A DNA stretch of 64,000 nucleotides from CBFHND01 sp965657085 (GCA_965657085.1 CBFHND010000002.1:186001-250000), one strand, 5' to 3'; counted from the first letter of the stretch, positions 41,984-51,329 are shown. Notes: generated by a model not told the origin, from the letters alone. Program-made: numbers and translations.

Positions 41984-42382
41984 CTATAGCCAATCCCGCA
42001 AGATCGGGATGAGGGGTACATCCGCTTCGGGCATGGGATAGTTGCGCAGATCGTTGGCGCGTACCCATTTAAGCTGTTGATTTTCCTTTGAAACCGGAGT
42101 GCCTTCCCATTTTCGGCAGGCATAAAGCGGCATCAAAAGGTGGAAGTCGGCGTAGGCATGGCTGGCGAATGTCAGCGGAGCGAGGCAACTTTGCCAGGTC
42201 TCGATCCCCAGCTCTTCTTCCAACTCCCGGATCAAGGCCGCCTCGGGCGTTTCTCCGGCTTCGACTTTGCCGCCGGGAAACTCCCACAGCCCGGCCATTG
42301 ATTTGCCTTCGGGACGTTGGGCAAGCAAAACCCGCCCGTCGACGTCAATCAGTGCAACGGCAGAGACCAGAACAACCTTCAA
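41984..42382 (-). CDS. mutT: 8-oxo-dGTP diphosphatase MutT
   Basis: A 132-residue MutT that removes 8-oxo-dGTP from the nucleotide pool. The Nudix box GGKVEAGETPEAALIRELEE followed by ELGIE is complete. LAQRPEGKSMAGLWEFPGGK is the usual lead-in. I start at TTG ending at 42382 (then KVVLVSAVALID), which overlaps the argJ stop in a TTGA arrangement. Any start further upstream would lie in argJ. It is translationally coupled to argJ. Confidence 0.9.
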   Translation of the reverse strand: MKVVLVSAVALIDVDGRVLLAQRPEGKSMAGLWEFPGGKVEAGETPEAALIRELEEELGIETWQSCLAPLTFASHAYADFHLLMPLYACRKWEGTPVSKENQQLKWVRANDLRNYPMPEADVPLIPILRDWL

Positions 42383-43605
42383 GACCGATAGTCCGCGTTG
42401 ATATCGATGTAAGCGTGGGTCAAGTCGCAGGTCCAAACCGTGGCCTTTCCGGTACCCAGCCCAAGGTCGACCGCAACTACGATCTCGTCGCGTTTCATGT
42501 AAGTCGCAGCCTCGTCTTCTTCGTAGCCGGGGCTGACCCATCCGTTTTCTGCCACAAGGACATCGCCAAACCGAATGGTCAATTTGTCCCGGTCCGCCGC
42601 TGCGCCAGATTTTCCAATCGCCATCACGACGCGGCCCCAGTTCGGATCCTCGCCAGCAATGGCGGTCTTAACCAAGGGTGAATTGGCAATCGCCATGGCA
42701 TGTGTTTTCGCGTCTGTATCCGACGCTGCGCCTGTCACGGCGACTTCGACGAACTTTGTTGCGCCTTCACCGTCACGCACGACCTGATGCGCCAAATCAA
42801 GCATCAGCGCGTGAACGGCCGATGCAAAATCATCATTCCCGGCAACTTCGATCCCCGACGCCCCGGTCGCTGCCATGATAAGCGTGTCCGATGTCGACGT
42901 GTCGCTGTCAACGGTGATGCAGTTGAAGGTGTCGGCGTTGTGCTCCGATAGCAAAGCCTGAAGGTTTGTCTGGTCGATCTTGGCGTCGGTAAAGATATAG
43001 ACCAACATCGTGGCCATATCCGGGGCAATCATGCCTGACCCCTTGGCGATGCCCGCGATGGTGACCCGGCCACTAGGCGTATCCACCGTCCGTGCCGATC
43101 CTTTCGCATAGGTGTCGGTAGTCATGATCGCCTGTGCTGCATCCTCGATACCAGTGGCCGATAGCGTCCCGCAAAGCGTATCCAGTTTTTCGGTAATGCG
43201 GTCGTCCGGCAGCGCCTCTCCGATTACGCCTGTAGAACTGGTGAAGACCCGAGACGGTGGAACATCACAGGACCTGGCGACGGCGGCACATATTCGATCT
43301 ACCGCGTCCTTACCGCCCCTGCCGGTAAACGCATTTGCATTGCCGGAGTTCACGAGGATGGCGGCACCCTCTGATCCGGCCATCCCAATCTTGGCCTGAC
43401 AATCCAGAACCGCGGCGGAGCGTGTCGCACTTTTGGTGAACACACCCGCGATGGCGGTGCCGGGTGCCAGATGCGCAAGCATGACATCGGTGCGCCCGGA
43501 ATAGCGCACGCCTGCCGCAACGGTCGCAAACGTGACCCCGTCCACAACGGGGAGGTCAGGGAAGCGCGCCGGAGCGAGTGGCGAAACAGCGAGAGTATTG
43601 GCCAT
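42379..43605 (-). CDS. argJ: Bifunctional glutamate N-acetyltransferase / amino-acid acetyltransferase ArgJ
   Basis: A 408-residue ArgJ that transfers acetyl from N-acetylornithine to glutamate in the cyclic arginine pathway. The precursor cleaves itself before the threonine in GSGMIAPDMATMLVY. VNSGNANAFTGRGG forms the oxyanion region. The C-terminus AYININ-type ending is present as AYIDINADYRS. It lies 3 bases after the parvulin gene and overlaps mutT by 4 bases, so the three form one leftward operon. Confidence 0.95.
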   Translation of the reverse strand: MANTLAVSPLAPARFPDLPVVDGVTFATVAAGVRYSGRTDVMLAHLAPGTAIAGVFTKSATRSAAVLDCQAKIGMAGSEGAAILVNSGNANAFTGRGGKDAVDRICAAVARSCDVPPSRVFTSSTGVIGEALPDDRITEKLDTLCGTLSATGIEDAAQAIMTTDTYAKGSARTVDTPSGRVTIAGIAKGSGMIAPDMATMLVYIFTDAKIDQTNLQALLSEHNADTFNCITVDSDTSTSDTLIMAATGASGIEVAGNDDFASAVHALMLDLAHQVVRDGEGATKFVEVAVTGAASDTDAKTHAMAIANSPLVKTAIAGEDPNWGRVVMAIGKSGAAADRDKLTIRFGDVLVAENGWVSPGYEEDEAATYMKRDEIVVAVDLGLGTGKATVWTCDLTHAYIDINADYRS

Positions 43606-43608
43606 GGA

Positions 43609-44457
43609 TCAGTCGATCAGATCCAATTGTTCCAAAACCGCTGGGTCCACACCTTCGGACGCGCTGCGATCCACGTCTGCGTTTGCGGTCAGTTGTTCGA
43701 CCGCTGCATCGACAGCGGCACGGCGCACTTCCTGCTCAAGATCCGCGCGCACATCATCCAGTTGTGGCACTTCCTGCTTTCGTGTTTCGTTCAGTTTGAT
43801 GACGTGCCAGCCAAATTGGGTCTGAACCGGCGCCGAGACCGCGCCGACTTCCAGTGCGATGACCGCAGCTTCGAAATCCGGGACCATTGCGCCTGTACCA
43901 AACCAACCCAGGGAACCACCGCCGGGGCCAGAGGGGCCAGTAGATTTTTCTCGGGCAGTGGCCGCGAAATCCGCGCCTGCTTCGAGATCCGCAACAATGG
44001 TCTGCGCTTCTTCTTCGGTTTCAACAAGGATGTGCGAGGCGTTGTATTCCTGGGTCGCTTCTGCATTGGCATAACGCTCTTCGTAGGCGGCTTGCAGGCT
44101 TTCTGCGGTAACGGCCGTTTCGAGGATCGCTTCGACCGCTTCGCCTGCGATCAAGGACCGTTCTTCGTTATCAAGGGACAGGCCTACGCGCGCGGGAAGG
44201 TCACCGTCAAAGGATTGCTGCAAAGCCGTCTGCTGTACCAGCTGATCAAGGATACCCTCGAAAAGCACTTCGTTCGGCAGCTGTTGATATTGTTCCGGAA
44301 GAGTCGCCTTGGCCACCAGCATATGGCCCAGGGTGATCTCAACGCCATTGACGGTGGCCATCACCGTGTTTGCACTTGGGGCCTCCTCGGCTATGGCGGG
44401 CAAGGACATCGATACGGCGACGGCGAAGGCAGGCAGAAAAGTGAAGCTTTTGAGCAT
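43609..44457 (-). CDS. Exported parvulin-type peptidyl-prolyl isomerase
   Basis: A 282-residue PpiC/PrsA-like isomerase. The start ending at 44457 has AAGGAT upstream and gives a signal peptide (SFTFLPAFAVAVSMSLPAIA). The parvulin core is NASHILVETEEEAQTIVADL through GGSLGWFGTGAMVPDFEAAV to TQFGWHVIKL. It probably helps fold secreted or outer-membrane proteins. It is divergent from secA, which is functionally sensible, and leads the operon with argJ and mutT. Confidence 0.9.
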   Translation of the reverse strand: MLKSFTFLPAFAVAVSMSLPAIAEEAPSANTVMATVNGVEITLGHMLVAKATLPEQYQQLPNEVLFEGILDQLVQQTALQQSFDGDLPARVGLSLDNEERSLIAGEAVEAILETAVTAESLQAAYEERYANAEATQEYNASHILVETEEEAQTIVADLEAGADFAATAREKSTGPSGPGGGSLGWFGTGAMVPDFEAAVIALEVGAVSAPVQTQFGWHVIKLNETRKQEVPQLDDVRADLEQEVRRAAVDAAVEQLTANADVDRSASEGVDPAVLEQLDLID

Positions 44458-44495
44458 TGATTTATCCTTGAATAGACCCTTGAAGGGCCATGACA

Positions 44496-44524
44496 TTGAC
44501 ACGGTTTCACGTGACCCTTACATC
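44496..44524 (+). promoter_or_regulatory. Candidate secA promoter
   Basis: TTGACA at 44496-44501 is a perfect -35 hexamer. TACATC at 44519-44524 follows with exactly 17-base spacing and is a fair -10. It would leave a leader of about 100 bases before the secA ATG. The spacer contains the parS-like sequence. Confidence 0.5.
44504..44517. promoter_or_regulatory. Degenerate parS-like site in the secA promoter spacer
   Basis: GTTTCACGTGACCC matches the core parS 14-mer GTTTCACGTGAAAC at 12 of 14 positions, with the CACGTG centre and full left arm intact. It lies about 42 kb from parAB, a distance compatible with origin-proximal parS clusters. Two mismatches in the right arm weaken the call. Confidence 0.35.
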
Positions 44525-44630
44525 GCCCTATGGGCGCGGCCCGGGTCGGCTTACCCATGTATCTATGGGCTGCGCGAGACCCCGGCAAGCAGTTGCTGCG
44601 CAACACGACATAAGATCGGCTGGAGAACGC

Positions 44631-47327
44631 ATGCTGGGTTTCGGAACACTTACCAAAAAAGTCTTTGGTACCCCCAATGATCGCAAGATCAAAGTGGTGC
44701 GCCCGCTGGTCGAAAAGATCAATGCGCTGGAGCCAGAATTCGAGGCGCTTTCAGACGAGGGCCTGAAGGACAAGACCGAAGCGCTGGCCAAACGGGCCAT
44801 GGGCGGCGAGAGCCTTGATGATCTGTTGCCCGAGGCCTTTGCCAACTGTCGCGAAGCCGCAAAACGTGCGCTGGGTTTGCGCGCCTTCGATACGCAGTTG
44901 ATGGGCGGCATTTTCCTGCATCAGGGCAATATCGCCGAGCAAAAGACCGGCGAAGGCAAAACCCTGACTGCCACATTTGCCGCCTACCTGAATGCACTGA
45001 CGGGCAAGGGTGTGCATATCGTTACCGTCAACGAATACCTGGCCAAGCGGGATGCCGACTGGATGGGCAAGGTTTATGCGATGTTGGGCATTACCACAGG
45101 CGTTGCATCGGATCAGCCCGATGAGGATGCCAAGCGCGCGGCCTATGCCTGCGACGTTACCTATTCCACCAACAACGAGCTTGGGTTCGACTACCTGCGC
45201 GACAACATGAAATCGGAATTGAACCAGCTTTTGCAGCGCGGTCACAATTTTGCGATTGTAGACGAAGTTGACAGTATTCTGATCGACGAAGCGCGGACGC
45301 CACTGATCATTTCGGGGCCGTCCTCGGATCGGTCCGAGCTTTATGTCACCATCAACGACCTGATCCCACTGCTGACAGAAGAGCATTATGAGGTCGACGA
45401 AAAGACCCGCAATGTGACCTTCACGGACGAAGGCAACGAATTCCTCGAAGAGCAGCTGCGTGTGCGTGGCCTGATCGAAGAGGGCATGACCCTTTATGAT
45501 CCGGAATCCACCACCATCGTGCATCACGTGAATCAGGGCTTGCGGGCGCATGTTCTGTTCCTGCGCGACAAGGATTACATCGTTCGCAATGGCGAAGTCG
45601 TTCTGATCGACGAATTCACCGGCCGCATGATGTCTGGTCGCCGTTTGTCCGAAGGCTTGCATCAGGCGATCGAGGCCAAGGAAGGCCTGACCATTCAGCC
45701 GGAAAACGTGACGCTCGCTTCGGTCACGCTTCAGAACTATTTCCGCCTGTATTCAAAGCTGGCGGGCATGACCGGTACAGCCATGACCGAAGCCGAAGAA
45801 TTTGGCGAGATTTACGGCCTTGGTGTGGTTGAGGTTCCGACGAACCGCGAAATCGCCCGCGAGGACGAAGACGACAAGGTCTATCGAACCGCATCTGAAA
45901 AATACAATGCGATCATCGAGGAAATCAAAGCCGCCAACGAAAAGGGCCAACCGGTTCTGGTTGGCACCACTTCGATCGAAAAGTCCGAGATGTTCAGCAA
46001 CATGCTCAAGGAGGTCGGCGTTCCCCATAACGTGCTGAACGCCCGCCATCACGAGCAAGAGGCCCAGATCATCGCTGATGCGGGCAAATACGGCGCTGTT
46101 ACCATCGCAACCAACATGGCCGGGCGCGGCACAGACATTCAGTTGGGCGGTAACGTCGAACTGAAGGTGTTGGAAGCGCTGGACGCAGACCCCGACGCCG
46201 ATCCCGAGAAAATTCGCGCCTCCGTCGAAGCGGAACATGAAGATGAAAAGAAACGGGTGCTGGAAGCTGGCGGATTGCTGGTTCTTGCCTCCGAACGCCA
46301 CGAAAGCCGACGTATCGATAACCAGCTGCGCGGCCGTTCGGGGCGTCAGGGCGACCCCGGTCGAACATCGTTCTTCCTGAGCCTCGAAGATGACCTGATG
46401 CGCATTTTCGGATCCGAACGTCTGGACCGTGTTTTGAAATCGCTGGGCATGAAAGAAGGCGAAGCGATTATCCACCCGTGGGTGAACAAATCGTTGGAAC
46501 GGGCCCAGGCCAAGGTTGAAGGCCGCAATTTCGACGTTCGCAAGCAACTTCTGAAATTCGATGACGTGATGAACGATCAGCGCAGAGTCGTTTTTGCGCA
46601 GCGTCGTGACATCATGGAAGCGGAGGATCTGTCGGAAATCACCTCGGACATGCGCCATCAGGTTATCGATGACCTGATCGACGAATACATGCCGCAAGGC
46701 TCCTATGCGGATCAGTGGAATACCGAAGGCCTTTATGCTGCTGTTATCGAGTATCTGGGTGTCGACGCGCCGGTGATGGCGTGGGCTGAAGAAGAAGGCG
46801 TGGACGACGAACAAATCCGCGAGCGCTTGATTGAAGCCACGGACAAGATGATGGCCGAAAAGACCGAGCAATTCGGGTCGGAAAACATGCGGATGATCGA
46901 AAAGCAGTTGTTGCTGCAAACGATCGATACGAAATGGCGCGAGCATCTTTTGACGCTAGAACACCTGCGTTCGGTTGTCGGGTTCCGCGGGTACGCACAG
47001 CGCGATCCGTTGAATGAGTACAAGAATGAGGCCTTCCAGCTTTTTGAAATCATGCTGGACAGTCTGCGTGTGGATGTGACGCAGAAGCTGTCGCAGATCC
47101 GGCCCATGACGGAAGAAGAGCGTCAGGCATTGGCTGCACAAGTCGAACAGCAACAAGCGGAATTCGAACAGGCGGCGGCGGATACGACACCTGCGCCTTC
47201 GGCTGAAGCCATTGCAAATGGCTTTGACGAAAACGATCCGACCACATGGGGTGACCCCGGCAGGAACGAACCTTGTCCTTGTGGTTCGGGCAAGAAATTC
47301 AAGCATTGCCACGGTCGCCTCACCTGA
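44631..47327 (+). CDS. secA: Preprotein translocase ATPase SecA
   Basis: An 898-residue SecA motor that drives unfolded proteins through SecYEG. I use the ATG at 44631 (MLGFGTLTKKVFG) with GGAG 5 bases upstream; the in-frame extension upstream is leader sequence. Walker A is in AEQKTGEGKTLTA and Walker B in IVDEVDSILIDEARTPLI. QLRGRSGRQGDPG and NMAGRGTDIQLGGNVE are motor motifs. The C-terminal zinc finger EPCPCGSGKKFKHCHG, for SecB and ribosome contact, is complete. Confidence 0.97.
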   Translation: MLGFGTLTKKVFGTPNDRKIKVVRPLVEKINALEPEFEALSDEGLKDKTEALAKRAMGGESLDDLLPEAFANCREAAKRALGLRAFDTQLMGGIFLHQGNIAEQKTGEGKTLTATFAAYLNALTGKGVHIVTVNEYLAKRDADWMGKVYAMLGITTGVASDQPDEDAKRAAYACDVTYSTNNELGFDYLRDNMKSELNQLLQRGHNFAIVDEVDSILIDEARTPLIISGPSSDRSELYVTINDLIPLLTEEHYEVDEKTRNVTFTDEGNEFLEEQLRVRGLIEEGMTLYDPESTTIVHHVNQGLRAHVLFLRDKDYIVRNGEVVLIDEFTGRMMSGRRLSEGLHQAIEAKEGLTIQPENVTLASVTLQNYFRLYSKLAGMTGTAMTEAEEFGEIYGLGVVEVPTNREIAREDEDDKVYRTASEKYNAIIEEIKAANEKGQPVLVGTTSIEKSEMFSNMLKEVGVPHNVLNARHHEQEAQIIADAGKYGAVTIATNMAGRGTDIQLGGNVELKVLEALDADPDADPEKIRASVEAEHEDEKKRVLEAGGLLVLASERHESRRIDNQLRGRSGRQGDPGRTSFFLSLEDDLMRIFGSERLDRVLKSLGMKEGEAIIHPWVNKSLERAQAKVEGRNFDVRKQLLKFDDVMNDQRRVVFAQRRDIMEAEDLSEITSDMRHQVIDDLIDEYMPQGSYADQWNTEGLYAAVIEYLGVDAPVMAWAEEEGVDDEQIRERLIEATDKMMAEKTEQFGSENMRMIEKQLLLQTIDTKWREHLLTLEHLRSVVGFRGYAQRDPLNEYKNEAFQLFEIMLDSLRVDVTQKLSQIRPMTEEERQALAAQVEQQQAEFEQAAADTTPAPSAEAIANGFDENDPTTWGDPGRNEPCPCGSGKKFKHCHGRLT

Positions 47328-47364
47328 TCAATCCGTCACATTCGTGCCTCAATGACTCCTTGAG

Positions 47365-47387
47365 CGGGTCACATCTCGGCCCGTTTT
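47365..47387 (+). terminator. Probable terminator after secA
   Basis: CGGGTC (47365-47370) pairs with GGCCCG (47378-47383, one G-U) and is followed by TTTT. It lies 38 bases past the secA stop, before the next gene at 47433. Confidence 0.55.
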
Positions 47388-47432
47388 AAGTGCCATCCTT
47401 GCCTCGAACCCTTGTGGGAAAGGTGAGCGAAA

Positions 47433-48443
47433 ATGGCCTATGTGAAGGAAATTGCGACCGCGGTTGGAACGCTGGCGTTCGCTGCGGGCATCGGAATGCT
47501 GATGCAGAGCAGCGAAACTGCCGCCCAACGCTACGGTGATGATGCGCAGGCGGTTTCGCCTGCCGTAAAAGCAGCACCCCAAGCAGATGATGCCGCAGCC
47601 GCTGCGCAGGACGGGCCAATGCTGGAAATGGACGCGATTACGCTGACTTCCGCACTGGACGAATCCAGCCCGACACCTGTTGGATCGGAAGCCGAGGTTG
47701 TCCTCGCGCTGGCTCCTGTGGTCGAACTGCCTGAACCGGATGTCTCTGACATTGCACCCGGCCAAAGCTGTGACATCACGGCGACCGCGAAACCTGCCAA
47801 CTTGGCCATGATTGATCTGTCCGTGGTTGCGCCGTGCTTGCCGAATGAGCGTGTGACCGTGCACCACAACGGTATGATGGTTACGATGACAACCGCAGCG
47901 GATGGTTCGCTTGATATGCAGGTGCCGGCCTTGTCCGAAGATTCCGTCATCATCGCGGCTTTCGCCAACGGAGAAGGTGCGGTTGCACAGACGCCTGTGC
48001 CCGACATGGCTGAATTTGACCGTGTGGTTCTTCAATGGAAAGGCCGTTCCGGGTTTGAAATCCATGCCCGCGAATTCGGCGCGGACTATGGCCAAAAAGG
48101 CCATGTCTGGGTCGGAGAACCTGGCACGACGGAAGCGACTGCAGCCGGTCAAAGCGGCTTTATCATGCGGCTTGGCGATGCAAGCGCCGCCGAGCCTTTG
48201 ATGGCAGACGTTTATACCTACCCGTCCGCCACGTCGACTCGCGAAGGCGAGATTGATCTGAGCGTCGAAGCTGAAGTGAACCTGTTCAACTGTGGCTTGG
48301 ACATCGAGGCGCAATCGCTGGAGCTGCGGGATGGAGTGATCAAAACGCAGGATCTGACGATGTCTGTACCCGAGTGCGACACGATCGGCAGTTTTCTTGT
48401 ATTGAACAATCTGATCCAAGACCTGAAAGTCGCAAGCAAGTAA
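47433..48443 (+). CDS. Secreted or membrane-anchored protein of unknown function next to secA
   Basis: A 336-residue protein with a hydrophobic N-terminus (EIATAVGTLAFAAGIGMLM) that is a signal or anchor. Residues 40-105 are Ala/Pro/Asp-rich and probably disordered. From about residue 110, IAPGQSCDITATAKP and PCLPNERVTVHHNGMMVTM suggest a beta-rich domain, and four cysteines could form two disulfides. Homologues near secA are sometimes named translocase, for which I see no basis. A partner role with the following PBP-OmpA protein, 21 bases on, is possible. Confidence 0.65.
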   Translation: MAYVKEIATAVGTLAFAAGIGMLMQSSETAAQRYGDDAQAVSPAVKAAPQADDAAAAAQDGPMLEMDAITLTSALDESSPTPVGSEAEVVLALAPVVELPEPDVSDIAPGQSCDITATAKPANLAMIDLSVVAPCLPNERVTVHHNGMMVTMTTAADGSLDMQVPALSEDSVIIAAFANGEGAVAQTPVPDMAEFDRVVLQWKGRSGFEIHAREFGADYGQKGHVWVGEPGTTEATAAGQSGFIMRLGDASAAEPLMADVYTYPSATSTREGEIDLSVEAEVNLFNCGLDIEAQSLELRDGVIKTQDLTMSVPECDTIGSFLVLNNLIQDLKVASK

Positions 48444-48464
48444 TCGTTGCTTTGAGGTTTCAGA

Positions 48465-50024
48465 ATGGCTTTGAGACGTGCGGCGGCTTTCGCCGCACTT
48501 TTCTTTTGTTGGGCATGGGCTCCGTTGTGGGCACAGGACGTCACGCTGACCTCGCGTGACGGCGGGATAGAATTGAGCGGCACCCTCTTGGGGTTCGATG
48601 GCGAGTTCTACCGCCTTGAGACGATTTATGGCGAACTGACGGTCGATGGGTCTGGAGTTCTGTGCAGTGGTCCGGGGTGCCCGAACCTGCAGGATTTCGT
48701 TGCCCAACTGTCGATCTCCGGCTCGTCAACGATGGGCGCTGTTTTGATGCCTGCGCTGGTCGAAGGGTTCGCCTTGCGCGGCGGATACAGGTCGGAACGG
48801 AAAACACTGGATGCGACCCATTTCGTCTACACTCTGATCAACGAAGAAACCGACAAGAAGGTTGCTGAATTCACCTTCCGGATCACAACAACCGACGAAG
48901 GGTTTGCCGATTTGCTCGCCAATGAGGCGGACATCGTCATGGCCCTGCGCGAGATACGTGCATCGGAACGCAAGCGTGCGCGGGATGCCGGGATGGGGGA
49001 CTTGACCCGGGCAAACCGCAGCCGCGTTCTGGCGTTGGATGCGATGGTGCCGATCGTGGCCCCTGACAACCCAGTGCGTGGGATCACACCGCAAAACCTG
49101 GCGCGTGTTCTGGCTGGTCAGATCACCAACTGGGCCGCTTTGGGTGGTCCGGATGCGCCGATCACCGTTCATTTGCCATTGGGGTCTACGGGTTTGGGTC
49201 AGGCCATCGAGGACCAGATCATGCGCGCGTCAGGCGGTGCATTCACGGGGGCGGAAACACGGCATGCCCGCGGCATCGATTTGGCGCAATCCGTGGCGCG
49301 GGATGCCTTTGCAATCGGTGTGGCAAGTTATGCCGAGACTGGGAATGCTGTTCCGCTGACACTGACGGGGGACTGCGGGTTCTCGCTACGGGCGGGACGC
49401 CGGACCATCAAGACAGAAGACTACCCGCTGACAGCCCCGATGTTTCTGTATCTGCCCGCACGTCGATTGCCCAAGATCGCGCGTGAATTCCTTGCCTATA
49501 CGCGCGGCCCGTCTGCCCAGATCGTGATCCGTCGCGCTGGTTTTGTTGATCTTTCGCCCGAAGAAGTCGCGATTGACCTTCAGGGAAACCGGTTCGCCAA
49601 TGCGATATCCAAGGCAGGGATCGAAACCTCCCTGGAGGAATTGCAGCGGATGGTACGCACCTTGGACGGTATGGCGCGCCTGACGACGTCCTTTCGCTTT
49701 GAGGCGGGATCAGTGCGACTGGACGCGCAATCGCGCTCCAACGTTCAACAGCTCGCCCGTGCGCTGGAAGTTGGTCAATACGATGCACGGCAGATCCTGT
49801 TCGCGGGGTTCAGTGACGGTGACGGTCCGGCCGAGGCGAACCGCGAGATTGCCCTGCGGCGCGCTGATGCTGTGCGCCGCGCGATTGCAAACGCGGCTGA
49901 AAGCACGGATCTGAAGCGTGTGCAGCTGGATGTGGATGCCTTTGGAGAAGCATTGCCCATGGCATGTGATGACAGTGCATGGGGCAGGCAGGCCAACCGC
50001 CGTGTCGAGGTTTGGGTACGCTAA
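48465..50024 (+). CDS. Phosphate-binding-like (PBP) domain fused to OmpA C-terminal domain
   Basis: A 519-residue exported protein. After a signal peptide (ending PLWAQ), residues 25-70 hold a small beta region. Residues 80-350 resemble PstS-type binding proteins: ISGSSTMGAVLMPALVEGF, GITPQNLARVLAGQITNWAA and GSTGLGQAIEDQ. Residues 400-519 are an OmpA-like peptidoglycan-binding domain (LFAGFSDGDGPAEANREIAL, then NRRVEVWVR). The design would tether a small-anion sensor or scavenger to the cell wall. It follows the unknown secreted protein by 21 bases and overlaps radC by 4. Confidence 0.82.
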   Translation: MALRRAAAFAALFFCWAWAPLWAQDVTLTSRDGGIELSGTLLGFDGEFYRLETIYGELTVDGSGVLCSGPGCPNLQDFVAQLSISGSSTMGAVLMPALVEGFALRGGYRSERKTLDATHFVYTLINEETDKKVAEFTFRITTTDEGFADLLANEADIVMALREIRASERKRARDAGMGDLTRANRSRVLALDAMVPIVAPDNPVRGITPQNLARVLAGQITNWAALGGPDAPITVHLPLGSTGLGQAIEDQIMRASGGAFTGAETRHARGIDLAQSVARDAFAIGVASYAETGNAVPLTLTGDCGFSLRAGRRTIKTEDYPLTAPMFLYLPARRLPKIAREFLAYTRGPSAQIVIRRAGFVDLSPEEVAIDLQGNRFANAISKAGIETSLEELQRMVRTLDGMARLTTSFRFEAGSVRLDAQSRSNVQQLARALEVGQYDARQILFAGFSDGDGPAEANREIALRRADAVRRAIANAAESTDLKRVQLDVDAFGEALPMACDDSAWGRQANRRVEVWVR

Positions 50025-50770
50025 AGATACCCTTCACTGCGAAAGCTTATCTCTCTCGATTTTCCGACAATCAGATGATCATGCAACGTCAGGCTTAGGG
50101 CGGTGCACACGGATTGAATCTGGGCAGTCATGTCGATGTCGGACTGGCTGGGCGTCGGATCACCCGAAGGGTGATTGTGCACGAGGATCAATGCGGAAGC
50201 GTTGAGTTCCAGCGCGCGTTTGGCAACCTCGCGCGGATAGACGGGCACATGATCGACCGTGCCTTTTGCCTGTTCCTCGTCCGCGATCAGAACGTTCTTG
50301 CGATCAAGATACAGCACTCGAAACTGCTCGGTCTCGCGGTGGGCCATCGTGGTGTGGCAGTAGTCAACCAGCGCATCCCAGCTGGAAATGGCGTGTTGGT
50401 TGATGACTCGGGCACGTGCCATCCGATGCGCCGCGGCCTCAACGATTTTCAGCTCTGTGATGACCGCATCGCCTACGCCTTTGATCTGATGCAAGCGTTC
50501 CTTCGGGGCGGTGACGACCCGATTGAAGTCACCAAATGCGTCCATCAACGCGCGGGCCAACGGCTTTACATCCTGTCGCGGGATGGCCCGAAACAGGACC
50601 AGTTCCAGCAGCTCGTAGTCCGGTACCGCAGCCGCACCACCCTCCATGAAGCGTGCCCGCAACCTTTTCCGGTGATCAGCCATGTAAGATGGTGTCTTGC
50701 CGTTTGGCATGGGAGCCGGCGTGGCCTCATCCAGATCAAACGGCAGGGTGTATTCAGCAAAATGGGTCAT
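50021..50770 (-). CDS. radC: RadC-like JAB-domain protein
   Basis: A 249-residue UPF0758 protein. An N-terminal helix-hairpin-helix part (HQIKGVGDAVITELKIVEAA) precedes a JAMM metalloprotease-like core with LNASALILVHNHPSGDPTPS followed by D in DIDMT, so the metal ligands are complete. RadC was named for DNA repair in E. coli, but that role was later disputed and its function is unknown. It is convergent with the PBP-OmpA gene and 50 bases downstream of an acetyltransferase gene. Confidence 0.9.
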   Translation of the reverse strand: MTHFAEYTLPFDLDEATPAPMPNGKTPSYMADHRKRLRARFMEGGAAAVPDYELLELVLFRAIPRQDVKPLARALMDAFGDFNRVVTAPKERLHQIKGVGDAVITELKIVEAAAHRMARARVINQHAISSWDALVDYCHTTMAHRETEQFRVLYLDRKNVLIADEEQAKGTVDHVPVYPREVAKRALELNASALILVHNHPSGDPTPSQSDIDMTAQIQSVCTALSLTLHDHLIVGKSREISFRSEGYL

Positions 50771-50819
50771 GCCCCAAAGCTGGCCTCTACATGGTTAGAA
50801 ATCCGTTAACGCGCGCGCT

Positions 50820-51329
50820 TCATTCCGGACGGTGGGATATGAAAACGGCTTCCTCTACGCCGTCCGTGGTTTCCAAACCGACGAATGTGAACCCAAGACG
50901 GTCGCACAAGCGGCGCGAGGCGGTGTTCCGGGCGTCTGCGAAAGCATTGATACGAGTGATCGCTGTGCGGTCAAAGAGGAGACCTACGGCCAATTGGCAA
51001 GCGCGCATCGCGTGGCCTTGGCCATGGCTCGACCGGGCGAGGGTAATACCAATTTCGGCCTCCAGACCATCGTTTGACAAATAAAGCCCCATGTCCCCGA
51101 TCAGGTCATCCGTGGCTGTCTGGGCAATCGCGATCTGTGTCCAATGCCCGGGTCGCAACAGGGGATCGATCGAGGCCATATGAGCGATGAACCCGGCAGC
51201 TTTTTCCCGCGACATCGCCTCCCAGCTTTGAAAGCGGGCGATTTCAGGATCGTCGCGATAAGCCAAGAAAGGGTCGAGGTCTTTCGCATGAAAGCGCCGA
51301 AGCGTGGTGGATTGAGAGGATGCCAGCAT
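50820..51329 (-). CDS. GNAT acetyltransferase (RimJ/RimL-like)
   Basis: A 169-residue GNAT enzyme. LRRFHAKDLDPFLAYRDDPE and FQSWEAMSREKA are typical of the RimJ/RimL side of the family. LARSSHGQGHAMRACQLAVG is the acetyl-CoA loop, and ADARNTASRRLCDRLGFTFV the C-terminal motif. The acceptor could be a ribosomal protein N-terminus or a small molecule. It lies downstream of the dnaKJ terminator on the same strand, so it has its own promoter or depends on read-through. Confidence 0.85.
   Translation of the reverse strand: MLASSQSTTLRRFHAKDLDPFLAYRDDPEIARFQSWEAMSREKAAGFIAHMASIDPLLRPGHWTQIAIAQTATDDLIGDMGLYLSNDGLEAEIGITLARSSHGQGHAMRACQLAVGLLFDRTAITRINAFADARNTASRRLCDRLGFTFVGLETTDGVEEAVFISHRPE

Noticed and set aside
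44490..44630. N-terminal extension of SecA by 47 residues
   Set aside because: The ribosome site GGAG before 44631 and the standard start MLGFG favour the shorter protein; the extension covers the promoter and leader.
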